A stretch of 38,823 nt of DNA from JAVBLD01 sp031553705 (lineage in GTDB: Bacteria; Bacteroidota; Bacteroidia; Bacteroidales; Marinifilaceae), in NCBI GenBank assembly GCA_031553705.1, contig JAVBLD010000052.1, forward strand, positions 1 to 38,823. The letters are read 5' to 3'. The translations under genes were made by a program, and so were the position numbers. A model generated the notes under the pieces. It did not search any database, was not told where the DNA came from, and saw only the letters and a program-made list of their open reading frames with translations. The first letter of the stretch is position 1. Every line of letters begins with the position of its first letter. Below are positions 25,264 to 33,294 of the stretch, in pieces.

Positions 25264-26721
25264 ATGAAAAACAGAATAATACTATTTTTCTTCCTTGGGC
25301 TTTTCTGTTCATGTAACGATTGGTTGGAGGTGGAACCGAAAAACAGGATAGATAAGAAAAAGCTTTTTTCAAGTGAAGCAGGTTTTCAGAACGCATTGAA
25401 CGGTATCTACCAGATGTGCGGAGAAACTACTTTATATGGTAAGAACCTCAGCTGGGGAATGTTGAGTATCATAGCCCAGCAATATGATAACGGGCCGATA
25501 AATGATTACACCGACCGGTATTTCAGCCTGCATGAATATGAAGAGTCCAACACGTTAACGGTTATAGACGCTGTTTGGTCGGGACTTTACAATGCCATTG
25601 CGAACTGTAATCTGCTGATCAAAGAGGTATCGGTCGTTCCACCTTCAATGTTTGTATTGGATACGGTCACCCGTAACGTAATCCTGGGAGAAGCGCTGGC
25701 TCTACGGGCATTCTGTCATCTCGACATTATCCGACTCTTTGCACCGGCTCCGATAAAGCAAGATCAAAAGGCCTTGATCCCCTATCAAGCAAGTTATCCT
25801 TCCGATTTTACACAAGCTTATAATGCTTCGGAGGCTATCGACCGGGTGATTGAAGACCTGTTAAAGGCAAAAGACCTGGTGGTATATAACGACACCGTAT
25901 ACCACAAAAACCAAATGAGATACAGTATGTCTGCTCGTTTTATGGGACAATATACGGCATCCGGAGGAGATTTCTTCAATAAAAGGGGTTATCGTCTGAA
26001 CTATTGCGCCATCGTAGGTATGTTAGCCCGCGCTTATATGTATAAAGGAGATAAAGTAAACGCTCAGAAATATGCCTATGAAATATACAACACATATACC
26101 AAAAAGAACACCTGGTTTAAGTTTAATCCGGACTACGATTTCTCAACCTCTTTGGCATATAAACAGAAAAAACACTTAGAGGATTGCCTGTTTGCTTTTT
26201 ACAACGATAGGCTATTGGACATCGTGGAGGAGTATTATAGGGGTAGTGGATCTTTAAATGTCCTCGATGTAGGGAATATTTTTAAAGATGATGAGGACGA
26301 TTACCGGCTCTACCTGATTAACCGGGAAGGAACCAACTATACCTACTCGATAAAATATCGGATGGTAAATGACTTTCAAAGAGATAATTATGAGGGCAAA
26401 GCGATACCTGTATTACGGTTAAGCGAGATATACCATATCCTGATCGAATGCTATTATGATACCAATCAGGCGGAAGCGCTCCGGTTGCTGAAAGAGTTCC
26501 GTTCGGCCAGAGGTTGTAAGAGAATTATCTCCACCATTGGCAACAAAGAAGAGCTATACACTATTTTGATTAATGATGCCAGAAGGGAATTTATAGGAGA
26601 AGGGCAGCTATTCTTCTACTATAAACGGCTGAACAAAGGAATAAAAGTTCCGGATTCCGAGATCGCTCCCAAAGAATCGATATTCACGCTAAGAATACCG
26701 GATAGTCAGTATATTTATTAA
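25264..26721 (+). CDS. SusD/RagB-family surface lipoprotein (signalling locus)
   Basis: This 485-residue lipid-anchored partner of the STN-type SusC has the signal peptide MKNRIILFFFLGLFCSC with the acylated Cys at 17. SusD features are NDWLEVEPKNRIDKKKLFSSEAGFQNALNGIYQM, ILGEALALRAFCHLDIIRLFAP and, near the end, NDARREFIGEGQLFFYYKRLNKG. It starts 13 bases after the SusC stop. It belongs to the divergent SusD group that travels with DUF4843 and PKD-like lipoproteins rather than with carbohydrate enzymes, so a glycan ligand should not be assumed. Confidence 0.94.
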   Translation: MKNRIILFFFLGLFCSCNDWLEVEPKNRIDKKKLFSSEAGFQNALNGIYQMCGETTLYGKNLSWGMLSIIAQQYDNGPINDYTDRYFSLHEYEESNTLTVIDAVWSGLYNAIANCNLLIKEVSVVPPSMFVLDTVTRNVILGEALALRAFCHLDIIRLFAPAPIKQDQKALIPYQASYPSDFTQAYNASEAIDRVIEDLLKAKDLVVYNDTVYHKNQMRYSMSARFMGQYTASGGDFFNKRGYRLNYCAIVGMLARAYMYKGDKVNAQKYAYEIYNTYTKKNTWFKFNPDYDFSTSLAYKQKKHLEDCLFAFYNDRLLDIVEEYYRGSGSLNVLDVGNIFKDDEDDYRLYLINREGTNYTYSIKYRMVNDFQRDNYEGKAIPVLRLSEIYHILIECYYDTNQAEALRLLKEFRSARGCKRIISTIGNKEELYTILINDARREFIGEGQLFFYYKRLNKGIKVPDSEIAPKESIFTLRIPDSQYIY

Positions 26722-26742
26722 CAAGTTATACTCGCAATATCT

Positions 26743-27426
26743 ATGAAAAAAATTCTATATCTGCTATTGATCACAGTTATATTGATCAATTGTAAAACGG
26801 AAGAGGTTGATCTTTACGATTCACCTAACTATATTTCGTTTACCAACGCCCAGCAGGATACGATCATTATCTCTTTTTTCCTTTTGGGAAATCTGAGTGA
26901 ATACAATCTCCCGATAGAAGTGAGATATACCGGGATACCGGTAAACCATCCATTAGAATTCAGCATCGTCACGGTAGATACATCCACCACAATGCCTGCC
27001 GATAAGATGGTTTTACCGCAACCGACATTTCAACCGATGAGTAAATTGGACACTCTCTATGTTAAATTGACTAATTTTCCGGAATTGCAGACTGCAACCA
27101 AAAGTCTGTGTCTCGAACTAAAAGAGAACACTAATTTCTTATTAGGCGACCGAAATCACAGAAGAATTTATTTTCTGATCAATGATAATGTAGCCAAACC
27201 GGATTGGTGGACCTTCCGGGTTGAAAACTATTTTCTGGGTACCTATTCCGACGCCAAATTCAGGAAACTGATGGAAGTGGTTCGGCCTGACCTATCAAAA
27301 ATCAGCGAATCGTGGATCCGTACCTGGGCTCTTGAATTTAAGATCTATCTGGCCGAGATGGCCGCTGCCGGAACACCTGTTACGGAAGTGGACGGTTCTT
27401 TAATGACTGTGCCTGCAAGAATGTAA
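26743..27426 (+). CDS. DUF4843 lipoprotein
   Basis: This 227-residue lipoprotein has the signal MKKILYLLLITVILINC with Cys17. The body is beta-rich: YDSPNYISFTNAQQDTIIISFFLLGN, NLPIEVRYTGIP, then YFLGTYSDAKFRKLMEV and an aromatic, helical tail. It matches the DUF4843 pattern that sits between SusD and PKD-like genes in many Bacteroidota loci. No enzymatic motif is seen. It is probably a surface-exposed accessory of the SusC/SusD complex, for example a ligand-binding subunit in the position of SusE or SusF. It starts 21 bases after SusD and ends 24 bases before the next start. Confidence 0.82.
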   Translation: MKKILYLLLITVILINCKTEEVDLYDSPNYISFTNAQQDTIIISFFLLGNLSEYNLPIEVRYTGIPVNHPLEFSIVTVDTSTTMPADKMVLPQPTFQPMSKLDTLYVKLTNFPELQTATKSLCLELKENTNFLLGDRNHRRIYFLINDNVAKPDWWTFRVENYFLGTYSDAKFRKLMEVVRPDLSKISESWIRTWALEFKIYLAEMAAAGTPVTEVDGSLMTVPARM

Positions 27427-27450
27427 AAAATAATGAATCTAAAAATTTGT

Positions 27451-28959
27451 ATGATGAAAAAGCTTAGTATCATTTATACGATTTTAATCTCATTATGTGT
27501 AATCTCCTGTTTCGATGACAAAGGAAATTACGATTATAAAAATATTGAGATAAACAAAATCACCATCACTTTTCCTTCCTACACTGTTTCTGCCTATCTG
27601 GGAGAACCTGTTGTATTTAAACCCCGTTTAAGGTATGCCAATACCGAACAGGCGGACACCAATATCTACACATGGGAATATCGTTTTGATTATGTCGGAG
27701 TGGTCTGTACCGAGCGTGATATGAACGTAATAATCGAAGATGCGATTCCGGGAAGATCATATGATGGGGTGGTCGTAGCAACCGATATTACCACAGGAGC
27801 AAAGTATACACAGAATATCGGATTTACCTACAAGAGTCCTTATACCACCGGCTGGTTACTATTGGCCGATAATAGCGGGAAAAGCCAGTTACATCTGGCC
27901 AGGGAACTTAATGAAGTTTGGAGCAAAGTAGACAACTTGTATCAAACGATCCACCAAAAAGAGTTAGGTACAAAACCGGTACGAGTTATTCTGAATCACC
28001 AGGGAAGGGATGAGGTACGGATTATGCAGGAGGGTCCGGAAGGCTGCTTGGTATTGGAAGGAACAAATTATGCCTATGTCTGCAATTTCAGCGATGAATT
28101 TGTCGGAGAGCAACTGCCCGCCAATTTTATTCCTACTTCATTCGGAGCAGCTGCTAATGTAGCCGTAATGTTGGGTGAGAATGGGGACCTTTATACTAAG
28201 ACATTTGATTACGACACTTATTCAAATAGCCTATTCACCTCAGTACCGCACTCTTATGGAACACAGAAGCTGAATGTGCAATATATCTTAAGTTCTTCGT
28301 ACTTATATGATTTACAATTATATGACAAAGCCAGTCATCGCTTTTTTATGGTATATGGTGCATCTTATTGGGACGCCGGTAGTCTATATGTAATAAAACC
28401 ACCCGAAGACTGGGATAAACCGGAAGTACCCACACCGGATAATATGTCGGGCTATGAAATACTCGACTGCCAGATTAAAAACCCTAACTACTATGATTCA
28501 GATTGTATTTCTTTGATTAAAAAAACGAGTACTCAGAAACTGTTTATCTATACATTTTCTTTCAACGCGAGCAGCCGTAGAGCCAGTAATATTACATACG
28601 AGGAATTTACGGCCTCCGCACTGGTAGGAGAACACACATTGTACAGTTTCTTACGAAGGCGTCCTTATTTGTTCTTTACACCGGAAGCGGCGCCAACTCA
28701 GCTTTATTGCTATGATTTACGGACTAAAACATCCTGGATGTTCAAAAATTTCGGAGCAAAAATAACATCAATCCATCCGGAATATTTTGCTAACAATAGG
28801 GGAGAAATTGAAGAATATAAACTTGGTGTGGCTTTAGAAAACGGAGAGTTCTATCTCCAGGATATCCGAGATGAAACTTTTATTTCCGGTAAAGATAGTG
28901 TCGTCTATCATGCCACCTTCCCCGGAAAAATTGTAGACATTAAATATAAACAGTATTAA
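27451..28959 (+). CDS. PKD-like family lipoprotein
   Basis: This lipoprotein of about 502 residues has the signal MMKKLSIIYTILISLCVISC (start at 27451; ATG 27454 and 27433 are alternatives). The N-terminus holds PKD-like beta-sandwich sequence (YTVSAYLGEPVVFKPRLRY, YTWEYRFDY). A long beta-rich portion, possibly a propeller, follows (TTGWLLLADNSGKSQLHLAR, KTSWMFKNFGAKITSIHPEYF, ENGEFYLQDI). The pattern fits the PKD-like lipoprotein family (Pfam DUF4466/PKD_6-type, name from memory). It is the last of the four-gene outer-membrane operon, and a strong hairpin follows the stop. It is a likely surface ligand-binding protein with no catalytic motif. Confidence 0.8.
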   Translation: MMKKLSIIYTILISLCVISCFDDKGNYDYKNIEINKITITFPSYTVSAYLGEPVVFKPRLRYANTEQADTNIYTWEYRFDYVGVVCTERDMNVIIEDAIPGRSYDGVVVATDITTGAKYTQNIGFTYKSPYTTGWLLLADNSGKSQLHLARELNEVWSKVDNLYQTIHQKELGTKPVRVILNHQGRDEVRIMQEGPEGCLVLEGTNYAYVCNFSDEFVGEQLPANFIPTSFGAAANVAVMLGENGDLYTKTFDYDTYSNSLFTSVPHSYGTQKLNVQYILSSSYLYDLQLYDKASHRFFMVYGASYWDAGSLYVIKPPEDWDKPEVPTPDNMSGYEILDCQIKNPNYYDSDCISLIKKTSTQKLFIYTFSFNASSRRASNITYEEFTASALVGEHTLYSFLRRRPYLFFTPEAAPTQLYCYDLRTKTSWMFKNFGAKITSIHPEYFANNRGEIEEYKLGVALENGEFYLQDIRDETFISGKDSVVYHATFPGKIVDIKYKQY

Positions 28960-28978
28960 CCTTACGAATTTTTGATTG

Positions 28979-29038
28979 CCCGTATTGTATTTTAGATTGA
29001 GGGAGGACAAAGTGTTCGCCCTTAATCTAAAATCCGGG
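28979..29038. terminator. Large inverted repeat after the PKD-like gene
   Basis: ATTTTAGATTGAGGG (28989-29003) and CCCTTAATCTAAAAT (29019-29033) form a 15-base-pair stem with one G/T pair and a 15-base loop. An outer CCCG/CGGG can extend it. It starts about 20 bases after the stop and ends 36 bases before the ABC ATPase gene. No T-run follows, so it may be an RNA-processing or stability element or a partial terminator. Confidence 0.6.
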
Positions 29039-29073
29039 AATCAACATTTAAAAATCAAAATTCTTAAAATGGT

Positions 29074-30009
29074 ATGGAAGAATTAATTGTTAAAGTGGAA
29101 AACTTGTCTCATCGTTACACCATTCAATGGGCAGTACGGGATATCAGTTTCGAAATTGCTAAAAATGGGATTTACGGACTTTTGGGATCAAACGGTGCTG
29201 GAAAGTCGACGATCATGAACATCATGTGCGGAGTGCTAAAACAAACAAGGGGAAACGTTTATATCCGGGGACTAAGCATGCGGGAGCGTCCGGTAGATGC
29301 CAAACGGCATATCGGCTTCCTGCCGCAGAAACCTCCCCTGCATATGGATCTGACTATAGAAGAATATCTTATCCATTGTGCTAATTTGCGTTGGATCCCT
29401 TCAAGCGAAACGTCAAAAGCGGTGGACGAAGCAATGGCGAAATGCGGCATCGCCCACTTTTCGAAGCGCCTGATCCGGAACCTGTCGGGAGGCTACCAGC
29501 AACGTCTGGGTATTGCCCAAGCCATCATTCACAATCCGGCAGTAGTGGTACTGGACGAACCGACTAACGGACTGGACCCGAATCAGATTGTAGAGATCCG
29601 CCACCTGATCAAAGAGATTGCCGAAGAACGGACAGTGATCATGTCAACCCATATCCTTACCGAAGCTCAAGCCACCTGCGATTATATCCGGATGGTGGAA
29701 CAGGGGAATCTGGTATTTGCAGGCACCGTCGACGAATTTGACAATTATATTATTCCTAACACATTAGTTGTTTCACTTATCGAAGCTCCTTCGACAGAGG
29801 AACTCGCTTCGATAGAGGGGGTCTTAAAAGTAGAAAAATTGGGTGGTATCCGCTATCGACTAACATTCGACGACGCACAAGACCTGACGGAGAGGATTGT
29901 GGAGACAAGCGTCGCCCGGAGGTGGCGTCTGACCGAAATTAATATAGAGAAAAGTTCCTTAGATGCTATATTCGCCGAACTATCACATAAAGGGGAACAC
30001 GCAAAATAA
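29074..30009 (+). CDS. ABC transporter ATP-binding protein (GldA/CcmA-like)
   Basis: This 311-residue ABC-2-type ATPase has Walker A GSNGAGKST (38-46), Q-loop FLPQKPPLH (about 82-90), signature LSGGYQQRLGIAQA (137-150), Walker B VVVLDEPTNGLDP (157-169), and an H-loop His in MSTHIL. The C-terminal ~80 residues (LVVSLIEAPSTEELASIEGV...) form the extra domain common in this subgroup. It energises the fused permease encoded 99 bases downstream. GldA, the closest named relative type, supports gliding motility and protein secretion in flavobacteria, but related pairs in non-gliding Bacteroidales have no assigned substrate. No clear promoter lies between it and the lipoprotein operon. Confidence 0.93.
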   Translation: MEELIVKVENLSHRYTIQWAVRDISFEIAKNGIYGLLGSNGAGKSTIMNIMCGVLKQTRGNVYIRGLSMRERPVDAKRHIGFLPQKPPLHMDLTIEEYLIHCANLRWIPSSETSKAVDEAMAKCGIAHFSKRLIRNLSGGYQQRLGIAQAIIHNPAVVVLDEPTNGLDPNQIVEIRHLIKEIAEERTVIMSTHILTEAQATCDYIRMVEQGNLVFAGTVDEFDNYIIPNTLVVSLIEAPSTEELASIEGVLKVEKLGGIRYRLTFDDAQDLTERIVETSVARRWRLTEINIEKSSLDAIFAELSHKGEHAK

Positions 30010-30017
30010 TTATAAAT

Positions 30018-30079
30018 TATGAAACCTTCATGCGCAAAACGTTCGCCAAAGAACATGAATATGACCTGAAGGTTTCATA
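30018..30079. repeat. Perfect inverted repeat between ABC ATPase and permease genes
   Basis: TATGAAACCTTCA (30018-30030) and TGAAGGTTTCATA (30067-30079) are exact reverse complements around a 36-base loop containing a further GTTC/GAAC hairpin. Two tiny open frames (16 and 19 codons, from 30019 and 30030) fall within it but are probably accidental. Confidence 0.6.
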
Positions 30080-30108
30080 CGACCGTTAAAAAAACAAATT
30101 ATATACGT

Positions 30109-32403
30109 ATGAAAATGATTTATAAAATAGCTCGTACGGAGCTACAAACTCTTTTCTATTCTCCTGTAGCATGGCTCATATTAGTGATATTCACTTTTCA
30201 AACAAGTATGGCCTTTGCGGACGTATTCGGAAATATGGTGCGAACCCAGGAAATGGGTTACCGGCTTTACAGCGTCACATTAGGCACCTATACCGGCTGG
30301 AATGGTCTGTTTACAGCAGTGCAAAACTACCTTTATTTTTATATTCCGCTATTAACTATGGGCTTAATGAGCCGGGAATTAGGCAGCGGATCGATTAAAT
30401 TGCTCTACTCTTCGCCGGTCGCCAATACGCAAATCATCCTGGGAAAATTTCTTTCGATGATGATCTATGGGCTGGTACTGATCGGCGTACTTTTTCTATT
30501 CGTGATCTACGGAGCCTGTGTTACCAAAGCCTTCGATTTTGTAGCCACACTATCGGGATTATTGGGTCTATACCTGTTGATCTGCGCTTATGCGGCTATC
30601 GGTCTGTTTATGTCAAGCCTGACCTCTTACCAGGTTGTCGCGGCATTGGGCACATTGGCGATATTAGCCGTATTAAACTTTGTAGGCAGAATGTGGCAGG
30701 ATATTGAGTTGGTACGCGACATCACCTACTGGTTAGCCATTAACGGCCGGGCAAGTGAGTTTATCGACGGTCTGATTTGCAGCGAAGAGGTGCTCTACTT
30801 CCTGATCGTAATCAGCCTGTTCCTCTCCCTCTCGATTTTACGCCTGAGAGCCATCCGGCAAAAGACATACTGGGCGGTATCGCTCGGTAAATATGTCGCC
30901 GTATCCCTTCTGGCAGCAACACTGGGATATGTCACCTCCCGGCCGAAACTGATGTTCTTCTACGACGCCACCCGAACCAAAGTGCGTACATTGACGCAAA
31001 ACAGCCAGGATATCGTCAGCCGTATGGATGGAGGCCTGACTATTACCTCTTTCACCAATATCTTAGACGCTTATTACTGGGTTGTTTTACCGAATAACGT
31101 AAACTACGATCTCGAACGGTTTAAACAATATACCCGTTTTAAACCGGAGATCAAGATGAAATATGTTTATTACTACGATAAGGCCGATTATCCTGAGTTG
31201 GACAAACGGTTTCCGGGACTCTCCGACAGAGAGCGCATGGTCAAGATTGCCGAAAGCTACCGGATGGATACGACGCTGTTTATACGGCCTGAAGAGGTAA
31301 AGAAACAGATAGATCTTTCGCCCGAGAAGAATCGTTTTGTACGCTTATTGGAACGGGACAACGGACAAAAAACATTTTTGCGCGTCTTCGACGATCCGAT
31401 GGTATTTCCCGGAGAGACGGAAATCTCGGCCGCTTTTAAGCGCTTGGTGATGGAACTGCCGATGGTGGGTTTTCTGAGAGGACATGGAGAACGGGATTGT
31501 ATCCGGGAAGGAGACCGTGATTATAACCGTTTTGCACAAGACAAGCCTTACCGTTATTCACTGATTAACCAAGGATTCGACTTTAAAGAGGTGACATTGG
31601 ATCAAGAGATTCCCGCTCAGGTAGATATCTTAGTAATCGCCGATATGAGAAATCCGTTAAGTGCGGAAGAACAAAAAAGATTGGATCAATACATCGCTAA
31701 CGGAGGAAATCTGTTGATTGCCGGAGAACCCCGCAGGCAAGAGGTGATGAACCCACTCATTGAACAACTTGGCGTGCAATTTATGCCGGGGAGGTTAGTG
31801 AGACCGAGTAAAAACTTCCAGCCGGACCTTATCATGGCGCTGCCAACCAAAGAAGCCGGAGAGTTTTCCTATATCTTCAACGCCATGATCCGCCGGGAGC
31901 AGATCGCAACAATGCCCAGTTGTGCGGGACTCTCCTACACCACCGACCGGGGATTTACCGTAACCCCTCTGTTTAAAAGCGACACGATAGGCGGATGGAA
32001 CGAAGTGGAGACCACCGATTTCATAGACGATACCGTGCGGATAAATCCGGCTGCCGGAGAAATAGAGCAATCCTTCATCACAGGATTGGCTTTATCCCGT
32101 AAAGTTGGCGACAAAGAACAAAAAATCGTTATTCTGGGAGATGCCGACTGCATCAGCAACGGAGAGATCAGCTTCAACAGAAAGAATGTCCCGGCAGCAA
32201 ACTTCTCGATTATCACCGGTTCGTTCTTCTGGATGTCCGACGAGGAGGTGCCGATCGACGTACGCCGTCCTACACCTCCCGACAATGAGGTATATGTCGG
32301 CACAACAGGCATGCAGGTCACTAAAATAATATCGATGGGCATATTACCTGCCATACTGGCCCTATCATCTATTTTTATCTGGATCCGGCGCCGGGGAAGG
32401 TAA
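30109..32403 (+). CDS. Fused GldF-GldG type ABC permease/auxiliary protein
   Basis: This 764-residue protein has two parts. Residues 1-265 are an ABC-2 permease with about six or seven membrane helices (MIYKIARTELQTLFYSPVAWLILVIFTFQ; SRELGSGSIKLLYSSPV; ITYWLAINGRASEFIDGLI), as in GldF. Residues ~280-740 are a periplasmic GldG/ABC_transp_aux domain (GFLRGHGERDCIREGDRDYNRFAQ; VDILVIADMRNPLSAEEQKRLDQYIANGGNLLIAGEPRR; MSDEEVPIDVRRP), with a closing membrane helix (ISMGILPAILALSSIFIWI). GldF and GldG are separate genes in flavobacteria. It pairs with the ATPase upstream. The substrate is unknown; its location behind a regulated SusC/SusD operon suggests a linked role. A long inverted repeat follows its stop. 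Confidence 0.9.
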   Translation: MKMIYKIARTELQTLFYSPVAWLILVIFTFQTSMAFADVFGNMVRTQEMGYRLYSVTLGTYTGWNGLFTAVQNYLYFYIPLLTMGLMSRELGSGSIKLLYSSPVANTQIILGKFLSMMIYGLVLIGVLFLFVIYGACVTKAFDFVATLSGLLGLYLLICAYAAIGLFMSSLTSYQVVAALGTLAILAVLNFVGRMWQDIELVRDITYWLAINGRASEFIDGLICSEEVLYFLIVISLFLSLSILRLRAIRQKTYWAVSLGKYVAVSLLAATLGYVTSRPKLMFFYDATRTKVRTLTQNSQDIVSRMDGGLTITSFTNILDAYYWVVLPNNVNYDLERFKQYTRFKPEIKMKYVYYYDKADYPELDKRFPGLSDRERMVKIAESYRMDTTLFIRPEEVKKQIDLSPEKNRFVRLLERDNGQKTFLRVFDDPMVFPGETEISAAFKRLVMELPMVGFLRGHGERDCIREGDRDYNRFAQDKPYRYSLINQGFDFKEVTLDQEIPAQVDILVIADMRNPLSAEEQKRLDQYIANGGNLLIAGEPRRQEVMNPLIEQLGVQFMPGRLVRPSKNFQPDLIMALPTKEAGEFSYIFNAMIRREQIATMPSCAGLSYTTDRGFTVTPLFKSDTIGGWNEVETTDFIDDTVRINPAAGEIEQSFITGLALSRKVGDKEQKIVILGDADCISNGEISFNRKNVPAANFSIITGSFFWMSDEEVPIDVRRPTPPDNEVYVGTTGMQVTKIISMGILPAILALSSIFIWIRRRGR

Positions 32404-32429
32404 GTATAAATTAGAAATTAAGAATTAGG

Positions 32430-32502
32430 AAGGGACCGTCTAACAAGTTTATGCAGTTTTTTGGTGAAAAAAGAATTGCATAAACTTGTTAAACAGTCCC
32501 TT
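32430..32502. repeat. Long inverted repeat (terminator or MITE-like element)
   Basis: Arms of about 35 bases begin AAGGGACCGTCTAACAAG on the left and end CTTGTTAAACAGTCCCTT on the right. They differ at only about four positions, all transitions, and meet at a short T-rich/A-rich loop (TTTTTTGGTGAAAAAA). The element lies 27 bases after the permease stop and next to the IS3 remnant. It could terminate transcription in both directions or be a small miniature-transposon unit. Confidence 0.75.
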
Positions 32503-32610
32503 ATTATTATAGACAATAATTGAAGTTATGTTTATTTCTTCAATCTTTTCTGTAAAGTGTTGCTTCTCAACAAAGACTTTATCTGTGTTATGGCAACGGT
32601 TAGAATTCCC

Positions 32611-32632
32611 AACTTTTTCTGCACAAAAAGTT
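32611..32632 (-). terminator. Hairpin at the end of the IS3 remnant
   Basis: AACTTTTT (32611-32618) pairs perfectly with AAAAAGTT (32625-32632) around CTGCAC. It overlaps the stop codon of the transposase remnant, a common position for insertion-sequence terminators. Confidence 0.45.
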
Positions 32633-32772
32633 AAGCACTTTTTGAGTTTATTTTCCAGAACTCGTCGATTGTCATGTTATCCAACGCTTTGTGTCGTCTG
32701 ATCTTATTATACCAGATTTCTATATACTCGAAGATCTCGATTTCGATTTGATTCGGAGTTAACGCGTGATTT
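32631..32772 (-). pseudogene. C-terminal remnant of an IS3-family transposase
   Basis: On the minus strand the frame reads TPNQIEIEIFEYIEIWYNKI, then RRHKALDNMTIDEFW and a stop at 32631-32633. This is the unmistakable C-terminus of the IS3-family integrase core (FEYIExWYN..R.H.AL..MTP.EF). Upstream the frame stops at 32781-32783, and no DDE residues or OrfA remain, so only about 45 codons survive. No clear IS ends or target duplication were recognised; the long inverted repeat at 32430-32502 is the nearest candidate. The rest of the gap 32404-32887 holds no other gene. Confidence 0.85.
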
Positions 32773-32887
32773 ACAGGATGTTACCTCTATTTTTGTCTTT
32801 TCTCTTTTTGTGCCTCTTGTTTTTTATAAAGATAAAAATAAGAAAATAGGATTTTTAAGAGAATACTTATTAATGTATCAATGGACT

Positions 32888-33283
32888 TTATTTTTTCGGC
32901 GGATCAATCAGAAACCCTCGTCCATCCTTGTATTGTATCCCAAAAACTAATCCAGTATCTTCCCAAGTCTGAACTGTAACATAATAATCTTGAGGTTTAT
33001 GTTTGTCCTTAAAATATATTATTATATAAAAAACTCTTGCAGGATAATAGCCCATTTTCTCATTAACAGATACATTGTCTGCAAGTTTTCGACGCTCGAT
33101 TTTTACATAGTAATCTTTTGTGTTAAAGTCAGGATAGAGTTTTTTCATTTCCTTTGCAGCCTCTTTCTTAAGATATTCATTCCTTTTTTTTTCAGAAAGA
33201 CTATCCAAATTTTTTGTTTGTGCTAATCCGCTATTAACAAATACCACAAATAGCAGGATAAAAAGATAGAACATTCTTTTCAT
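32888..33283 (-). CDS. Small secreted protein of unknown function
   Basis: This 131-residue protein has a type I signal peptide (MKRMFYLFILLFVVFVNSGLAQ) and a mature part with a lysine-rich helix (SLSEKKRNEYLKKEAAKEMKKLYP). A beta-rich domain follows (DYYVKIERRKL, FYIIIYFKDKHKPQDYYVTVQTWEDTGLVFGIQYKDGRGFLID). No family is recognised. It starts 11 bases after the stop of the JAMM-domain gene on the same strand and is clearly its operon partner. By position it could be an inhibitor, chaperone or immunity protein for that enzyme, but this is only a guess from context. Confidence 0.7.
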   Translation of the reverse strand: MKRMFYLFILLFVVFVNSGLAQTKNLDSLSEKKRNEYLKKEAAKEMKKLYPDFNTKDYYVKIERRKLADNVSVNEKMGYYPARVFYIIIYFKDKHKPQDYYVTVQTWEDTGLVFGIQYKDGRGFLIDPPKK

Positions 33284-33294
33284 ACCAATAGATT

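Noticed and set aside
30019..30089. Two tiny open frames (16 and 19 codons) between the ABC genes
   Set aside because: They are explained by the perfect inverted repeat there; too short to support as leader peptides without conservation data.
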